Shown here: one piece after another, positions 48,558-58,894 of the stretch
How the letters are laid out: every line of letters starts with the position of its first letter
How positions within the stretch are numbered: position 1 is the first letter of the stretch
From: Methanoprimaticola sp047501175
Lineage (GTDB): Archaea > Thermoplasmatota > Thermoplasmata > Methanomassiliicoccales > Methanomethylophilaceae
NCBI RefSeq assembly: GCF_047501175.1
Contig: NZ_JBEQWH010000005.1
Span: 1-64,000, forward strand
Reading direction: 5' to 3'
DNA length: 64,000 nucleotides
Position numbers and translations under genes: made by a program
Notes under the pieces: model-generated
What the model was told of the DNA's origin: nothing
Seen by the model: the letters and a program-made list of their open reading frames with translations, nothing else
Databases searched by the model: none

Positions 48558-50192
48558 GGGCCATCGGAGTATGATGCTCTCGGAGACTATCCGGGCCTTT
48601 TTCGAATCGAAGCATATCCCGTACATGATCGTCTTGCCGGACAGTCCGTGGGTGTAGTCTCTTTCAAGTATCTGCTCGAGCGCAGCCCTCGCGCATGTGT
48701 CGATGTTGGAACCTCCTTTGACCTTCAGTTCCATCACGATGTTGGGACTGTCGCCCCTGAGGCGTTGCATCCTGATGTCGTGATAGCCTTTCCCGGACTC
48801 CATGTCTGCCGTTATTCTGTACCTTCCGGAGAGTTGCATCATCATCCCGATCATGAGCATCTGGTAGGAATGCTCATTGTCCAATGCCCTGACGCTCACA
48901 GTGTCCGCGATGAGCCCGTAGAGGCATTCCTCTATCGTTCTGTCATCTCCGGCAAGTACGGCGTTCGTGAATTTCATGAGTGATGTGGGAATCCTTCCCT
49001 CGAATCTGTTCGCGATCACCTTCCCGAATTCGTCATACATCTCGAGGTTCGGGATGGACACACTGTAGCCAGCGCCGTTCGGGATGGCCTTGAGGTATCC
49101 CGACATCACCATCACGGAGTAGATCGAGGTCCTGTTCGTCCCCATCTCGGCGTACGTAATCTTCGGCTCGATGGACACATCCGCAGTCTTCCCGGATGCC
49201 AGTGATCCGAGGTCATCCATGATAGATTGGTCAGCCATGTCCAGAAGATCCTTTATGATCGAGTTCCCGCTGGTCCCTGTCCAATAGCCCTTCGGCACGA
49301 ATCCAGAATCAATGTAGCTTATGATGCTCCATGGATTGTATATGTCTGTGTTCCCGAAGCGGTATCCGTCATACCATTTCTTCGCCTCTTCGAACTTTTC
49401 GGGATGGCCATAATCGTTACAGGCGGTCCGAACCTCCTCTGTGGTGAATCCGAACATCTCGTCGAATTCGGTGTTCAGGACATTGTTCACCTTCAGGTTG
49501 TTAAGGTCCGAGAATATGTTCTCCTTGGCGATCTGCATCACGCCGGTGACCACTGCGAAGCGGAGTGACGGATTGTCTTTGAGGGATTCGCCATACACCT
49601 GTTTCAGGAATGCCAGTATCCTGTCGCGGACATCGCCGTTGGCATTGTTCACGGGTTTGTCGTACTCGTCGATGAGGAGGATGACCTCCTTTCCGTGATG
49701 GGTGCCGAGCATATCGCACAATCTGGCAATGGATGAGCGGAGAACGGATCTCGAGGATCTCCGCCAACATACTGCATCATAGTCTCCACGTACTATCTCA
49801 TTCAACTTGTCCGAATCCTTCAGCTCGGGATAACGGGAATAGACGTCAGACATGTAGAGGATAAAATCCTCAATGAACTCATCGTAGGATTCGACGGACA
49901 GATCCTTGAACGATATGTTGATCACGACATTGGAGTTCTTCTCCGGGTCATCCTGGCGGATCCGAGTTATGCTCAGACCATCGAACCAGGAATTCCCTGC
50001 ATATCTCTGATTGAAGTATGCATCCAACATCGAGAGGTTCATGGACTTTCCGAACCTGCGGGGACGAGTGTACAGATAAACCTTCCCGGAACTGTCGAGG
50101 ATCTCCGCGATGAGGGAGCTCTTGTCAACGAAGTACAGGTCTTTGTCCCGTACTTCTTTGAAATCCTGGGTCCCGAGAGGTAGTTTTCTCAT
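48558..50192 (-). CDS. AAA-ATPase-like protein with C-terminal PD-(D/E)XK domain, no stop at the expected end
   Basis: From MRKLPLGTQDFKEVRDKDLYFVD the recognisable protein is about 545 residues. The P-loop region is RPRRFGKSMNLSML near 43-56 and Walker B is VILLIDEYDKPV. The middle has the family's FGFTTEEV and WYDGYRFGNTDIYNPWSI. The C-terminal nuclease-like part is RYRITADMESGKGYHDI...NIVMELKVKGG, followed by YGICFDSKKARI. After that the frame does not stop: it stays open to 46380, across two downstream genes in the wrong frame. The 3' boundary given here is where family similarity ends. A lost stop or frameshift is likely. Confidence 0.75.
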
Positions 50193-50214
50193 GAGTGGGG
50201 TATTGAAATCTACG

Positions 50215-51225
50215 TTAAAACAATTGTTTGGCGGATCGGTTCCTGAATATGTGGTAGTGTCTCGAGAGCGACCCGTGCACCCTCTGGAGATAGACGTTCT
50301 CCAATGCCATCGTGTCGTAGCTGACCGCGTGCGGCAGGACGATCCCGGCGCGCGCTCCCTCGCGGAGGGACCTGGGTATGGCCTCCCCCGCACGGGCGTA
50401 GATGTGGTCTATGTCCTCCCCGCCGGTCTTCGTGGACCTTCCGTACGGGGGGTCCGTGCAGATCGCATCGATGTCATGGAACCTCTCGCCGATGTCCCCG
50501 ATGTCGATGGTGTCGAAGTCTGCTATCTCTAGGCCGTAGAAGTCCAGGTTCTCCCTGCATCCCGCGACCATCTCGGGGTCGAAGTCGGACGCCATCGCCC
50601 TCATTCCCATCTCGGCGGCCTCGATCACGATGCCCCCGGTCCCGCAGAACGGGTCCAGCACGGTCCCGCCCCTCCTCACGCCTGTGAGGTTTATGAGCGC
50701 GCGGGCGTACTTCGGATGGAGCGATATGGGCGAGAAGAACGGGCGTTCGCCGACCTTCCTCTTCTCGAGGAGATCCGTGTCAGTCACCCTCTGCTCGATG
50801 TACAGGTGGACGGTGTCGCACATCTGCATCCTCACGACGAAGTCGGGCTCGCGGAGGTTCACGTCCCTTCTCTTGGACAGCACGCCCCCGATCCTCCTGA
50901 CCATCCCCTGGGAGTCCGCGTCCCTCATCATCCCCTCGAAGCGCTTGCCGCGGACCGCGAAGGTCCCCTCGGGAAGGTCCGCACCCTCGAGGTTGGACAG
51001 GTCGTCCGGGTCGTACTCGCCGAGGTAGCGCCCCATGCTCTTGGTCAGGGCGATCCTGTCGGCGATGCCGTCCAGGTACCGCTCGTCGAACTCCGCGATG
51101 ATATATCCCGGGCCCTGCCTCACGACATCGAACGAGTCGGTCTCGGCCTCCATGCACCGGATGGCCTCGGCGGGCGGCATGTCCTTGGATTCGCCTGACA
51201 GTTCGAAGAAGAATTGGGGGCTCAC
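50215..51225 (-). CDS. tRNA (guanine10-N2) methyltransferase, Trm-G10 type
   Basis: The 336-residue product has an N-terminal THUMP-like region and a C-terminal Rossmann methyltransferase. The SAM loop is GTVLDPFCGTGGIVIEAAEMGM near 184-205, the acidic loop is ASDFDPEMVAG, and the catalytic motif is CTDPPYGRST. These identify the COG1041/Trm11 group, which in archaea methylates G10 of tRNA. It lies downstream of radA on the minus strand. Confidence 0.9.
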   Translation of the reverse strand: MSPQFFFELSGESKDMPPAEAIRCMEAETDSFDVVRQGPGYIIAEFDERYLDGIADRIALTKSMGRYLGEYDPDDLSNLEGADLPEGTFAVRGKRFEGMMRDADSQGMVRRIGGVLSKRRDVNLREPDFVVRMQMCDTVHLYIEQRVTDTDLLEKRKVGERPFFSPISLHPKYARALINLTGVRRGGTVLDPFCGTGGIVIEAAEMGMRAMASDFDPEMVAGCRENLDFYGLEIADFDTIDIGDIGERFHDIDAICTDPPYGRSTKTGGEDIDHIYARAGEAIPRSLREGARAGIVLPHAVSYDTMALENVYLQRVHGSLSRHYHIFRNRSAKQLF

Positions 51226-51263
51226 GCCCCCGATTATGTGGAGGTCGGATTAAAGGATGCGCA

Positions 51264-52208
51264 TCACGCGTCCTTTATCCCGTCCTCGGTGACCATGAAC
51301 ACCGCCTCGCCTTCGGGCAGGTTGGGGGAGTCGATGAGCCTCGCGATCCTCTTCCCGGCCTTCCCCTTCCTCAGGTAGATCCTGAAGGTGGCGGTGTGTC
51401 CGACGATGTGGCCCCCGATCGGCCTGGTGGGGTCCCCGAAGAACGCGTCGGGCTTCGCGGCGACCTGGTTGGTCACGGCGATGACCGCATTGTTCACCGT
51501 GGCGAAGTTCAGAAGGTCGTGCATGTGGCGGTTGAGGATCTGCTGCCTCTCCGCGAGCGCACCGCGCCCGACGTACTCGGCCCTGAAGTGGGAGGTCAGG
51601 GAGTCCACGATCATCAGCCTGCACTTGATGTCCTGGGCCATCTCCATCGCCTTGTCCACGAGGAGGACCTGGTGCTGGGAGTTGAACGCGCGGGCCACGT
51701 GGATCCTCCTCAGGGTGACGTCGGGGTCGACCCCGAGGTACGTGGCCATCTGGATGATCCTCTCCGGACGGAAGGTGTTCTCGGAATCTATGATTATGAC
51801 GTCCGAGTCGAGCCCGCCCATCTCCTCGGGCAATGTGGCGTTCACGGCGAGCTGGAAGCAGACCTGGGTCTTGCAGCTCCCGAACTCCCCGAACAGCTCC
51901 ACGATGGACTGGCTCTCCAGTCCGCCGGCGAGGAGCTCGTCGAACGCCTTGGACCCGGTGGTGAGCTTCGTGACGGTCTTCCTCCTCTCGAGGATGTCCT
52001 CCCCGGTCTCGAACCCGCCGATGTCCGCACAGAGCTTGGCACCCTCGATGATGTCCATAGCCTTCTTCTCTCCGAGCTCGCAGGTCTCCGCCAGCTCCTT
52101 GGGGGATGCGACAGCGATAGCCATGATCTCGGTGTATCCGGATTCGCGCAGCTTCTCGGCGATTGCGGGGCCGACGCCCGGAATGTCCTCAAGTGTCTTT
52201 GTGGCCAT
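51264..52208 (-). CDS. radA: RadA recombinase with altered Walker A
   Basis: The 314-residue product is archaeal RadA. A helix-hairpin-helix domain (LEDIPGVGPAIAEKLRESGYTEI) precedes the RecA core. Walker A reads GEFGSCKTQVCFQ, with Cys112 where RadA normally has glycine (GSGKT); Lys113 is kept. SDVIIIDSENTFRPERI and RLMIVDSLTSHFRAEYVGRG are the other nucleotide motifs. AVTNQVAAKPDAFFGDPTRPIGGHIVGH is the DNA-binding loop region. It forms filaments for strand exchange. The TATA box CTTAAATAC (minus strand, about 52245-52255) precedes the gene. Confidence 0.95.
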   Translation of the reverse strand: MATKTLEDIPGVGPAIAEKLRESGYTEIMAIAVASPKELAETCELGEKKAMDIIEGAKLCADIGGFETGEDILERRKTVTKLTTGSKAFDELLAGGLESQSIVELFGEFGSCKTQVCFQLAVNATLPEEMGGLDSDVIIIDSENTFRPERIIQMATYLGVDPDVTLRRIHVARAFNSQHQVLLVDKAMEMAQDIKCRLMIVDSLTSHFRAEYVGRGALAERQQILNRHMHDLLNFATVNNAVIAVTNQVAAKPDAFFGDPTRPIGGHIVGHTATFRIYLRKGKAGKRIARLIDSPNLPEGEAVFMVTEDGIKDA

Positions 52209-52520
52209 GTTGATCCTCTCTATGTCCGAACGATTGGGGACGGGGTATTTAAGCGGATTCGGGGGGTCCCCGAAAACCCTCGGAACGTGTTGATGACAGG
52301 ACGGGCGGTGTTACAGGATGGACTGCCCGTATCCGTCAGTGGGAGCCGCGGGTCAATGTTGAAATATCACGGACGGGCGGGTCCCGGTTCGTTGGATGGA
52401 ACAGGTGTGTAGAAGAATCGTTGGCCGTCCCCGGAGGCTTGTCCGGGGGCGGCTTTTGGGTTTGGCGAGCGTGTTCCTGCGCACGTTCCCGTCGTCTCTC
52501 CGGGACGGGATGAGATGCCC

Positions 52521-52547
52521 GGACCTCCCTGTTGTCAGGGGAGGTCC
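52521..52547 (-). terminator. Hairpin downstream of the giant surface gene, distal
   Basis: GGACCTCCCT at 52521-52530 pairs with AGGGGAGGTCC at 52537-52547 with a one-base bulge. It lies about 150 bases past the giant gene's stop. Confidence 0.5.
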
Positions 52548-52624
52548 GCTCCGATGGCTGTTTGCTGTTCAGGTTCGTCGGGCGCGCCGGATCATTTCTC
52601 CTTTCCTTTGGTGGAAATGAGGAT

Positions 52625-52644
52625 GGAGGTCCTTCCAGACCTCC
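52625..52644 (-). terminator. Hairpin downstream of the giant surface gene, proximal
   Basis: GGAGGTC at 52625-52631 pairs perfectly with GACCTCC at 52638-52644 across six bases, about 55 bases past the stop. Confidence 0.55.
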
Positions 52645-52699
52645 GGGGTTTGTCGTTTCAGGTGATTGGGATTGTTCTTTCTCGATCGTTCGTTTACGA

Positions 52700-55600
52700 T
52701 CAGCTCCTCATGAGCCTCATGGCGACGATGATGGCCATGACGACGATGAGGACGACGAGGATGATCAGCAGGTAGTCGGTGATTCCCATGCTGGAGTCAT
52801 CCTTGCTGTCGGGTGCGTCGGGTACGTATCCGGACTTCTCGAGACCGCTGATCTGAATGGTGTACTTCAGGACGGTGTCAGCCTCCCCAGGGGTCCCGGT
52901 GGTGGTGAACTTGTTGCCGTTGATGGCATCGCCGTTGACCTTGAACACGGCGGAACCGGTCCATCCGTTGGTCAGGTCGTAGGTGATCTCGTGCTCGCCT
53001 GCGGAGACCTTGAGGGAGAATCCGTTCGCAAAGATTCCATTGTCGGAGGGGATGAGTCCCTTCTCCATCGCGTTTCCGTCGATGTAGATGTTGGCGATAC
53101 CCTCGTTGGCGTAGACGTAGACGGTGTAGATGTCGTAGTCTATGACCGCCTTGGCGATGGTCCAGTCCTTCTGTCCGATCTTCACATCGATGTTCTCAGT
53201 GTCCTCACCCTTCTCGTTCTTCCAGACACCGTCGAACTCTGCGTTCTCTACGGGTGCCTTCTGGATTTGGTCGATGTACATCGTGTTGTATGTCGTGAAG
53301 TCATAGACGGTCATCCAGAGGGAGTCCTCGATGAAGAACTCAGTGTGGGGCTTGGCGTCCATGATCTTCTGGGCTACTTCGTCCACGGTGGATCCGGCAG
53401 CGACATAGGCCGCATAGGTGACTGTCACAGGTCCGCTGACGGATGCTGCGGCGCCGAGGGTGTACACATCCTCGAAGTCGAGGCCGACGAAGAGGTACTC
53501 AATCTTTGCGACCCCAGGCGCGGTGGTCTCGGTCGTGGCAGCGACGGACAGGGATCCGCCGTCGTTGATCACGACGATTCCTGCGTCCAGGTTCTTGGCG
53601 GATGCGACGGAGACGGCGCCATCAATGTAAAGGATTCCAGACGGCTCGTAGTCGATGCTGTATTCGACATTGAATTTGGCCCCGTCGGACACGAGGGTCG
53701 CTCCGGCGGCGACCGTGAAATCGACGTACTGGGACGTTCCCTTCATGACTGCGGTTCCTGCGGTGAGTGAAGCGGATGCCTCGCCGAATTTGGTGCCCAT
53801 GCTCTCGTCGATGGTTCCGGTTATGACCATTCCGTTGGTCTCATCGTCCGTGACGGTGACTCCGGCGACCTTGGATGCGGTAAACGCGGCATCAGAGACA
53901 TTGACGGTTCCGTTGAACCCACCGGTAGCAACGAGTGCCCCGTCGATGATCTTCAGGGAGGAAACGGAGAGGGCCGTGTAGACGGGCTTCTCGTCCATTC
54001 CGTAGACAACGCTGTTGCTAACGATGATGCTGGAACAGTTGTCGGTACCGGTGAACTCGATATCTCCGGCGGTGACAATTCCGTTGATGACGATGTCGGA
54101 CTCCGCGACCGCTGCCTGGGAGACTGCGATCGCAAGGGTGGAGACGTAGTCGTATCCGTCGATCTCGTAGTACGCTCCGGCGACAGGAGCGACGAATCTG
54201 TTGTTCGCGGTGTCAGCCCCGTATGCGAATCCCAGGACGGAGTTCATCTTGAGCGTCCCGTTGACGACGATGACGCTGGACTCCTTCGCAGCGGTAGTGC
54301 CTGCTGCGGGGACGTCCATCGCGGTGGTGCTGAAGATGTGCTCGGCGAGGATCTCGAGGTCGGTGACCAGGGTGCCGTCGATCGTCAGGGTCATTCCGTC
54401 GAAGACCTTCAGGTTCGTCGCGTTGTCGGGGACAACGAGGGTGACCCCGGCAGGTACGGTGAGACTCTGGGTGATGTCGACGGTCCCAGTGGTCCTGGTG
54501 ACGGTGACGACGTCACCGTCGTCGGCCTCTCCGAGTGCGTAGTAGATGTTGGTGTACGTGATGGGGCCATCCTTGGCCTCGGACTCGACCTTCACATCGG
54601 AGATGGTGCCCTGGGTCTCGTCATCGTTCTTGTCGGCGAAGGTGAGGGTCGCATCGACATCGACCTGTCCCTTCCCGGTGGTGGTCATCGTCGCGCCGTC
54701 GGCGAAGGTGAGGATGACGTCCCTGTGCTTCGAGTCACCGACGAACAGGACGTTCGTCGCGGTGTCGCCGTCATAGGGCCTCCCCTCGAACGTCACGGCG
54801 ACCCCTGCGGGGACCTCGAGACTGTTGAGGACGGTGTTGTTGCCCATGAGGACGATTCCCTTCAGGGTGTTCTCATTGGTGGGATCGGCGACCGCCTCGA
54901 CGGCGGTCTCGAAGGATGCGTAGCAGTAGGTGGTGATGACCTTCTTCTCGACGGTGTTCTTGATGACGTAGGAAGCGGCGTTGATGGTTCCCTTGTTGTC
55001 GATCTCCGCAGAGCAGGTGATCAGCCCGAGGACGGTGATCGTGCCGTTGTTGACGATCTGCTGTGCATCGGTGCCGTCGTTGGCGATGCTGCCGTTGACG
55101 TACAGGTATCCGCCGTTGGTCAGGGCGACACAGGCTCCGAGGATGAGGTCTCCCTCTACGGTGATCCCTCCGGTGACCTTTGAGACGGTCTCGTTATCGC
55201 TGACGGTCTGGACTCCGCCTCCGATGAAGGAGACTCCGGTGTTGTATGCTGTGTCGTACACAGTGACGGTCTCGCTGTACTTGTTGGCGGCGGAGACCTG
55301 TCCGGAGACGTCCATCGCGTTGGTGTACTGTACCTTTCCGTCGACCTTCTTCGAGGAGACCTTCTCTGCGATGGTCAGCTCCCCGGTCAGGATGGTGTAT
55401 GTGACGGTGTTGCTCTGGCTCTTGGAGAACGACACGGAATTGTCGTCTGCATCGGTGACGGTGACGTTGCCGTCCTTGCTGGCCTTGACGACCATTCCGA
55501 GGTCGGTGACCTTCGCGCTGTCGGTCTTGTCGATGAGGATGATGGACTTGATCACGACGTTGGCGTCGGCGGATGCCAGCTGGATCTCGAAGGCCCCGGC

Positions 55601-58504
55601 CTTGCTGGCCTTGGTGTTGGCTCCGTTGTCGACGACGACGGATCCGAAGTTGAGCATCTCGACAGTTCCGTTGAAGATTCCGTTCAGTGCGACCTGAGCG
55701 TCCTTGGAGAAGACGATACCGTTGGCCTTGACGTCCTTCGTCTCGGCCTTCAGGTCGGTGGCGACCGCAGACTTCAGGATGCTTCCGGTCTGCATCTCGA
55801 GGGCACCGTCGACGACGACGGATCCATCGGCTAGGTCGAGGGTGGTCCCGTCCTGGGCCGCGAGCTTCGCTCCGGCATCGACGACGAGGTGTCCCGTCTC
55901 AGCTGCGCTTCCGATGGTGATGGTTCCCTTGAGGTCCTTGTTGCTGACGATGTTGACGGTACCGGCGACCTCCATGGAGGCTCCGGTGCTGGATGCGATG
56001 ACCAGGTTGCCCTCGACGTTGAGGGTTCCGTAGACGATCAGCTTCCCCATGATTGTCAGGGATGCGGTCCTCTGGATGGTCAGGGTCTTGCCCTCGGGGA
56101 CGATGACGTTCTGGAGGGTTCCGTAGGTAGTGTCCTGGGTGATGTCGACGGTCATCTCGACGTCGTATGCCACACCGATGACGGTGGAGGTGTTGACGGC
56201 GAATCCGACGACTCCCTTGCCGATGTTCTCGAAGGTTCCTGCTCCGGAGATGATGAGGTCGTTGGCACTGGCTTTGTCACCGTTAGTATCCTCGCCAGCG
56301 GCGATGGCCCCGGAGTTCTCGAACTTCGCGGTGTTCTTGACCTCAATGTCGTTCGCAACGTAGAGGAGCCCGGAGTTCTCGAAAAGTGACTTCGCGGTTC
56401 CGTTCCCGACGACGATCGCATAGTCCGTATCGTTGGCATCTTTCATCGTGCAGGTCAGGGTCCCGGAGTTCTCGAACTCTCCGAGCACGGTCAGGGTCCC
56501 GGTGATGGTCATCGTCTCGTTGTTGAAGAACTTGCATTCCACAGGAACCGTGAGATTTCCTTCGATCTCGAGGACTCCGTTGTTGACGAAGGTTCCATTG
56601 ACGAAGACGATGTCGTCTCCGCTTGTACCCGTCGTAGGTGCCGAACCGCTGACAATCTTTCCGTCGTTCGTCAGGGTCACTCCACTGGTAATGGAGAGTG
56701 CTGCACTTGCGAGATACAGGGTGGTGGTGTCCTTTATGCGGAGATCGGCAGTCACAGGAATCGCGGTCGATCCACTCAGTTCGATCTTTGCGACCCCGGC
56801 ATTGCAGAGTGCCTCGAGGGCTCCGAAGTTCGCTGCAGTTACCTTTCCAACTTCAGACACATCCTTTCCTGCATCTTCATCGTTAACAGTGACGGTAGCT
56901 CCCGATTCTTTCACGATGTTGGTATCGTTGGTGGAGGCAGGGAGGGTCGTGGTGGACCCACTGGTAGCATAGATGTTACCTGTAATTTGGGGTGCATCCG
57001 CAGTACTTATAGTTCCATTGTTCACGAGCATCGCATCGGCATTGACTGTAAGTCCCTTGACATCGAGTTTCTTGTCTTTAGCGACGGTCACTCCACCGTC
57101 CACGGCGATCGTGGAGGTCGTGGCTGTGAGGTTCCCGATGATCTCGGTGTCCTTCAGCGTGAGGTTTCCGGAAGTGATCTCGAGGTCTCCGATCTTGACG
57201 TCCCCTTTGGCAGCCTCGATCTTTATCTGAGTATCAGTGGCAGTCATCTTTCCTTCGATGACGACTGATCCCTCGGAGATCGTAATTCCATCTTCGCCTG
57301 CGGTAGCTGCACCGATGGTGACGACGTTGGTCCCGCCCACTGCGACATCGCAGTTGAAGACGGAGCTCTCCAGAGCGGTGATAGAACTGCCGAGGTCTAG
57401 CATCAGAGCGGTCCCGGCAGTGGCGGAGAGTCCGTTGAACTTGAACTTCTCGGACCCACCCTCCTTGATCGTCAGGGACATGGTGGTCTTGTTGACATTG
57501 GTGATTCCAGTTACGCTGGTCGCAGTTTTGAAATCCTTGGTAGCGGTGGTTTCGTCTCCGCCTTTGAGGACTCCGAAGTAGACATCGCAGATCCTGTCTC
57601 CGTTTATGGTGACGTTCTCGATGGTGACATCCGGGTTCCCGTAGGCTTTACCGTTCTGCCATCCATAGATTCCGATTCCCACGGGGAAGCTGGCAGGTCC
57701 ATCGGTTCCGACGACCTGCTCCTTCGTGTCCACGGAGCTGACGTTCACAGTCGCGTTCTTTATGGAGACCTCGGCGTTCCTTATGTCGAACCCACCGATT
57801 CCGGTGAAGGTCCCGCCGGTGATGTCCAGCTTCGAGGAGCTGGGCCAGTATATCGCAGGGGATCCCGTCGATGTGAAGGTCCCGCCGGATATGTTCACCT
57901 TGCAATTGCTCTGTGTCCCGTTCCCGGAGACGGTACTGGCTCCGGCGACGATGGTCCCGCCGGATATGTTGGCGGTCCCGTTGGACCAGACCGCGACACC
58001 GTAGGCATCGGACTCGATCTTACCGGAGACCATGTTGAGTATGCCCCCGGTCGAGTTCTCCTTCGCGCTCACGTTGACAACGGCGGCAGCTCTCTCCGTA
58101 CCTTTGTCATCGGTGTAATTGGATGAATCGCTGAAGATCTTTCCCGATCCCGAGGCTTTGAGCGTGAGTTCTCCACTGTTGGTGATGTACATCACGCGTC
58201 CGCCCTCGGCTTTGGACGAAAGTGTATATTCGCCCAGATCGAGAGTCCCTTTCTTGGAGATCGTGAGCCAATTGGTAAGCTCTATGTCATCTCCTAATTT
58301 TATGTCAAAATTCGCTGTTTCAATAGCTTTGGTGAGGTCAGCCTCTGTTTTGATAACAGATGCCCCATCCGCAGCATCGCTGTCCTCGGCGACTGCAGGT
58401 ACAGCCGCGAACACAGCGAACGCGATCGCCAGAACGGCGACAGCCGCGAGGAGTTTGAGCTTGCACTGCCCCCCCCCCGTGACTTCCATTTTGTTCGTTT
58501 TCAT
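52700..58504 (-). CDS. Giant beta-helix surface protein (adhesin-like), membrane anchored
   Basis: From MKTNKMEVTG the product is 1934 residues. A signal peptide (KLKLLAAVAVLAIAFAVFAAVPAVAED) is followed by about 1850 residues of short repeated strands rich in Gly, Thr, Val and Asn (NISGGTI, LDITGGTFTG, GTLTVLGEFENSGTL), as in right-handed beta-helix or pectate-lyase-like adhesins. A folded segment near the end precedes the anchor DYLLIILVVLIVVMAIIVAMRLMRS. It has no catalytic motif that I see and is probably a cell-surface or host-contact protein. A run of ten Gs lies in codons 9-12, just before the signal helix. GGAGG precedes the ATG; the TATA box is at 58604-58616. Confidence 0.9.
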   Translation of the reverse strand: MKTNKMEVTGGGQCKLKLLAAVAVLAIAFAVFAAVPAVAEDSDAADGASVIKTEADLTKAIETANFDIKLGDDIELTNWLTISKKGTLDLGEYTLSSKAEGGRVMYITNSGELTLKASGSGKIFSDSSNYTDDKGTERAAAVVNVSAKENSTGGILNMVSGKIESDAYGVAVWSNGTANISGGTIVAGASTVSGNGTQSNCKVNISGGTFTSTGSPAIYWPSSSKLDITGGTFTGIGGFDIRNAEVSIKNATVNVSSVDTKEQVVGTDGPASFPVGIGIYGWQNGKAYGNPDVTIENVTINGDRICDVYFGVLKGGDETTATKDFKTATSVTGITNVNKTTMSLTIKEGGSEKFKFNGLSATAGTALMLDLGSSITALESSVFNCDVAVGGTNVVTIGAATAGEDGITISEGSVVIEGKMTATDTQIKIEAAKGDVKIGDLEITSGNLTLKDTEIIGNLTATTSTIAVDGGVTVAKDKKLDVKGLTVNADAMLVNNGTISTADAPQITGNIYATSGSTTTLPASTNDTNIVKESGATVTVNDEDAGKDVSEVGKVTAANFGALEALCNAGVAKIELSGSTAIPVTADLRIKDTTTLYLASAALSITSGVTLTNDGKIVSGSAPTTGTSGDDIVFVNGTFVNNGVLEIEGNLTVPVECKFFNNETMTITGTLTVLGEFENSGTLTCTMKDANDTDYAIVVGNGTAKSLFENSGLLYVANDIEVKNTAKFENSGAIAAGEDTNGDKASANDLIISGAGTFENIGKGVVGFAVNTSTVIGVAYDVEMTVDITQDTTYGTLQNVIVPEGKTLTIQRTASLTIMGKLIVYGTLNVEGNLVIASSTGASMEVAGTVNIVSNKDLKGTITIGSAAETGHLVVDAGAKLAAQDGTTLDLADGSVVVDGALEMQTGSILKSAVATDLKAETKDVKANGIVFSKDAQVALNGIFNGTVEMLNFGSVVVDNGANTKASKAGAFEIQLASADANVVIKSIILIDKTDSAKVTDLGMVVKASKDGNVTVTDADDNSVSFSKSQSNTVTYTILTGELTIAEKVSSKKVDGKVQYTNAMDVSGQVSAANKYSETVTVYDTAYNTGVSFIGGGVQTVSDNETVSKVTGGITVEGDLILGACVALTNGGYLYVNGSIANDGTDAQQIVNNGTITVLGLITCSAEIDNKGTINAASYVIKNTVEKKVITTYCYASFETAVEAVADPTNENTLKGIVLMGNNTVLNSLEVPAGVAVTFEGRPYDGDTATNVLFVGDSKHRDVILTFADGATMTTTGKGQVDVDATLTFADKNDDETQGTISDVKVESEAKDGPITYTNIYYALGEADDGDVVTVTRTTGTVDITQSLTVPAGVTLVVPDNATNLKVFDGMTLTIDGTLVTDLEILAEHIFSTTAMDVPAAGTTAAKESSVIVVNGTLKMNSVLGFAYGADTANNRFVAPVAGAYYEIDGYDYVSTLAIAVSQAAVAESDIVINGIVTAGDIEFTGTDNCSSIIVSNSVVYGMDEKPVYTALSVSSLKIIDGALVATGGFNGTVNVSDAAFTASKVAGVTVTDDETNGMVITGTIDESMGTKFGEASASLTAGTAVMKGTSQYVDFTVAAGATLVSDGAKFNVEYSIDYEPSGILYIDGAVSVASAKNLDAGIVVINDGGSLSVAATTETTAPGVAKIEYLFVGLDFEDVYTLGAAASVSGPVTVTYAAYVAAGSTVDEVAQKIMDAKPHTEFFIEDSLWMTVYDFTTYNTMYIDQIQKAPVENAEFDGVWKNEKGEDTENIDVKIGQKDWTIAKAVIDYDIYTVYVYANEGIANIYIDGNAMEKGLIPSDNGIFANGFSLKVSAGEHEITYDLTNGWTGSAVFKVNGDAINGNKFTTTGTPGEADTVLKYTIQISGLEKSGYVPDAPDSKDDSSMGITDYLLIILVVLIVVMAIIVAMRLMRS
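58469..58478. repeat. G10 homopolymer in the giant gene's signal-peptide region
   Basis: Ten consecutive Cs on the plus strand, Gs in the coding strand, encode Thr9-Gly-Gly-Gly12 of the giant surface protein. The present length keeps the frame open. Gain or loss of one base would stop translation. Confidence 0.9.
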
Positions 58505-58894
58505 GTGTATTCCTCCGGATCTTCTCCGGTGACCGGACACTCCGGACGCCTCGGCCTCTCTCCAGACCATAGCTTCCCGTGTCCGATCGCGTCGATGCAT
58601 CCTCGATATAAACCCGAGACCGTCGGGAATTCGGAGGAAGTGTGAGATTATCGGCATGATTCCGTCCCTGTTGACGTCCCGGCCGATATCCCATGCCTAT
58701 GCTCGGGATCTGAGCATAAGGGATCAGAGCCCGGGCCCCGAGCCCGACCTTTCGATGGACACCTGGTCGATTCCTGCCACGGGTTCGGTGATCTCATGAT
58801 TACACTTATCCGTCACAGGTCGTGGACAATCCATCCAGGTTTAGATATTCTATAAATACTGTTGGCTACAATTATAGTATGGAACAGTGGTAGC
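58505..58894. promoter_or_regulatory. Divergent promoter region of the giant gene and a winged-helix regulator
   Basis: The region carries the minus-strand TATA GGTTTATATCG (58605-58615) for the giant gene, giving a leader of about 75 bases. An isolated inverted repeat TATGCTC/GAGCATA with a seven-base spacer lies at 58698-58718. The plus-strand TATA CTATAAATA (58850-58858) serves the regulator and is part of a CTATAA...TTATAG inverted repeat reaching to about 58877. These repeats may be regulatory sites. Confidence 0.55.

Larger units (their letters stand above)
52209..52699. other. Long intergenic region after the giant surface gene
   Basis: About 490 bases without a supported gene. It contains the radA promoter near 52250 and two strong hairpins (separate entries) downstream of the giant minus-strand gene. 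I see no RNA gene or operator. Confidence 0.6.
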
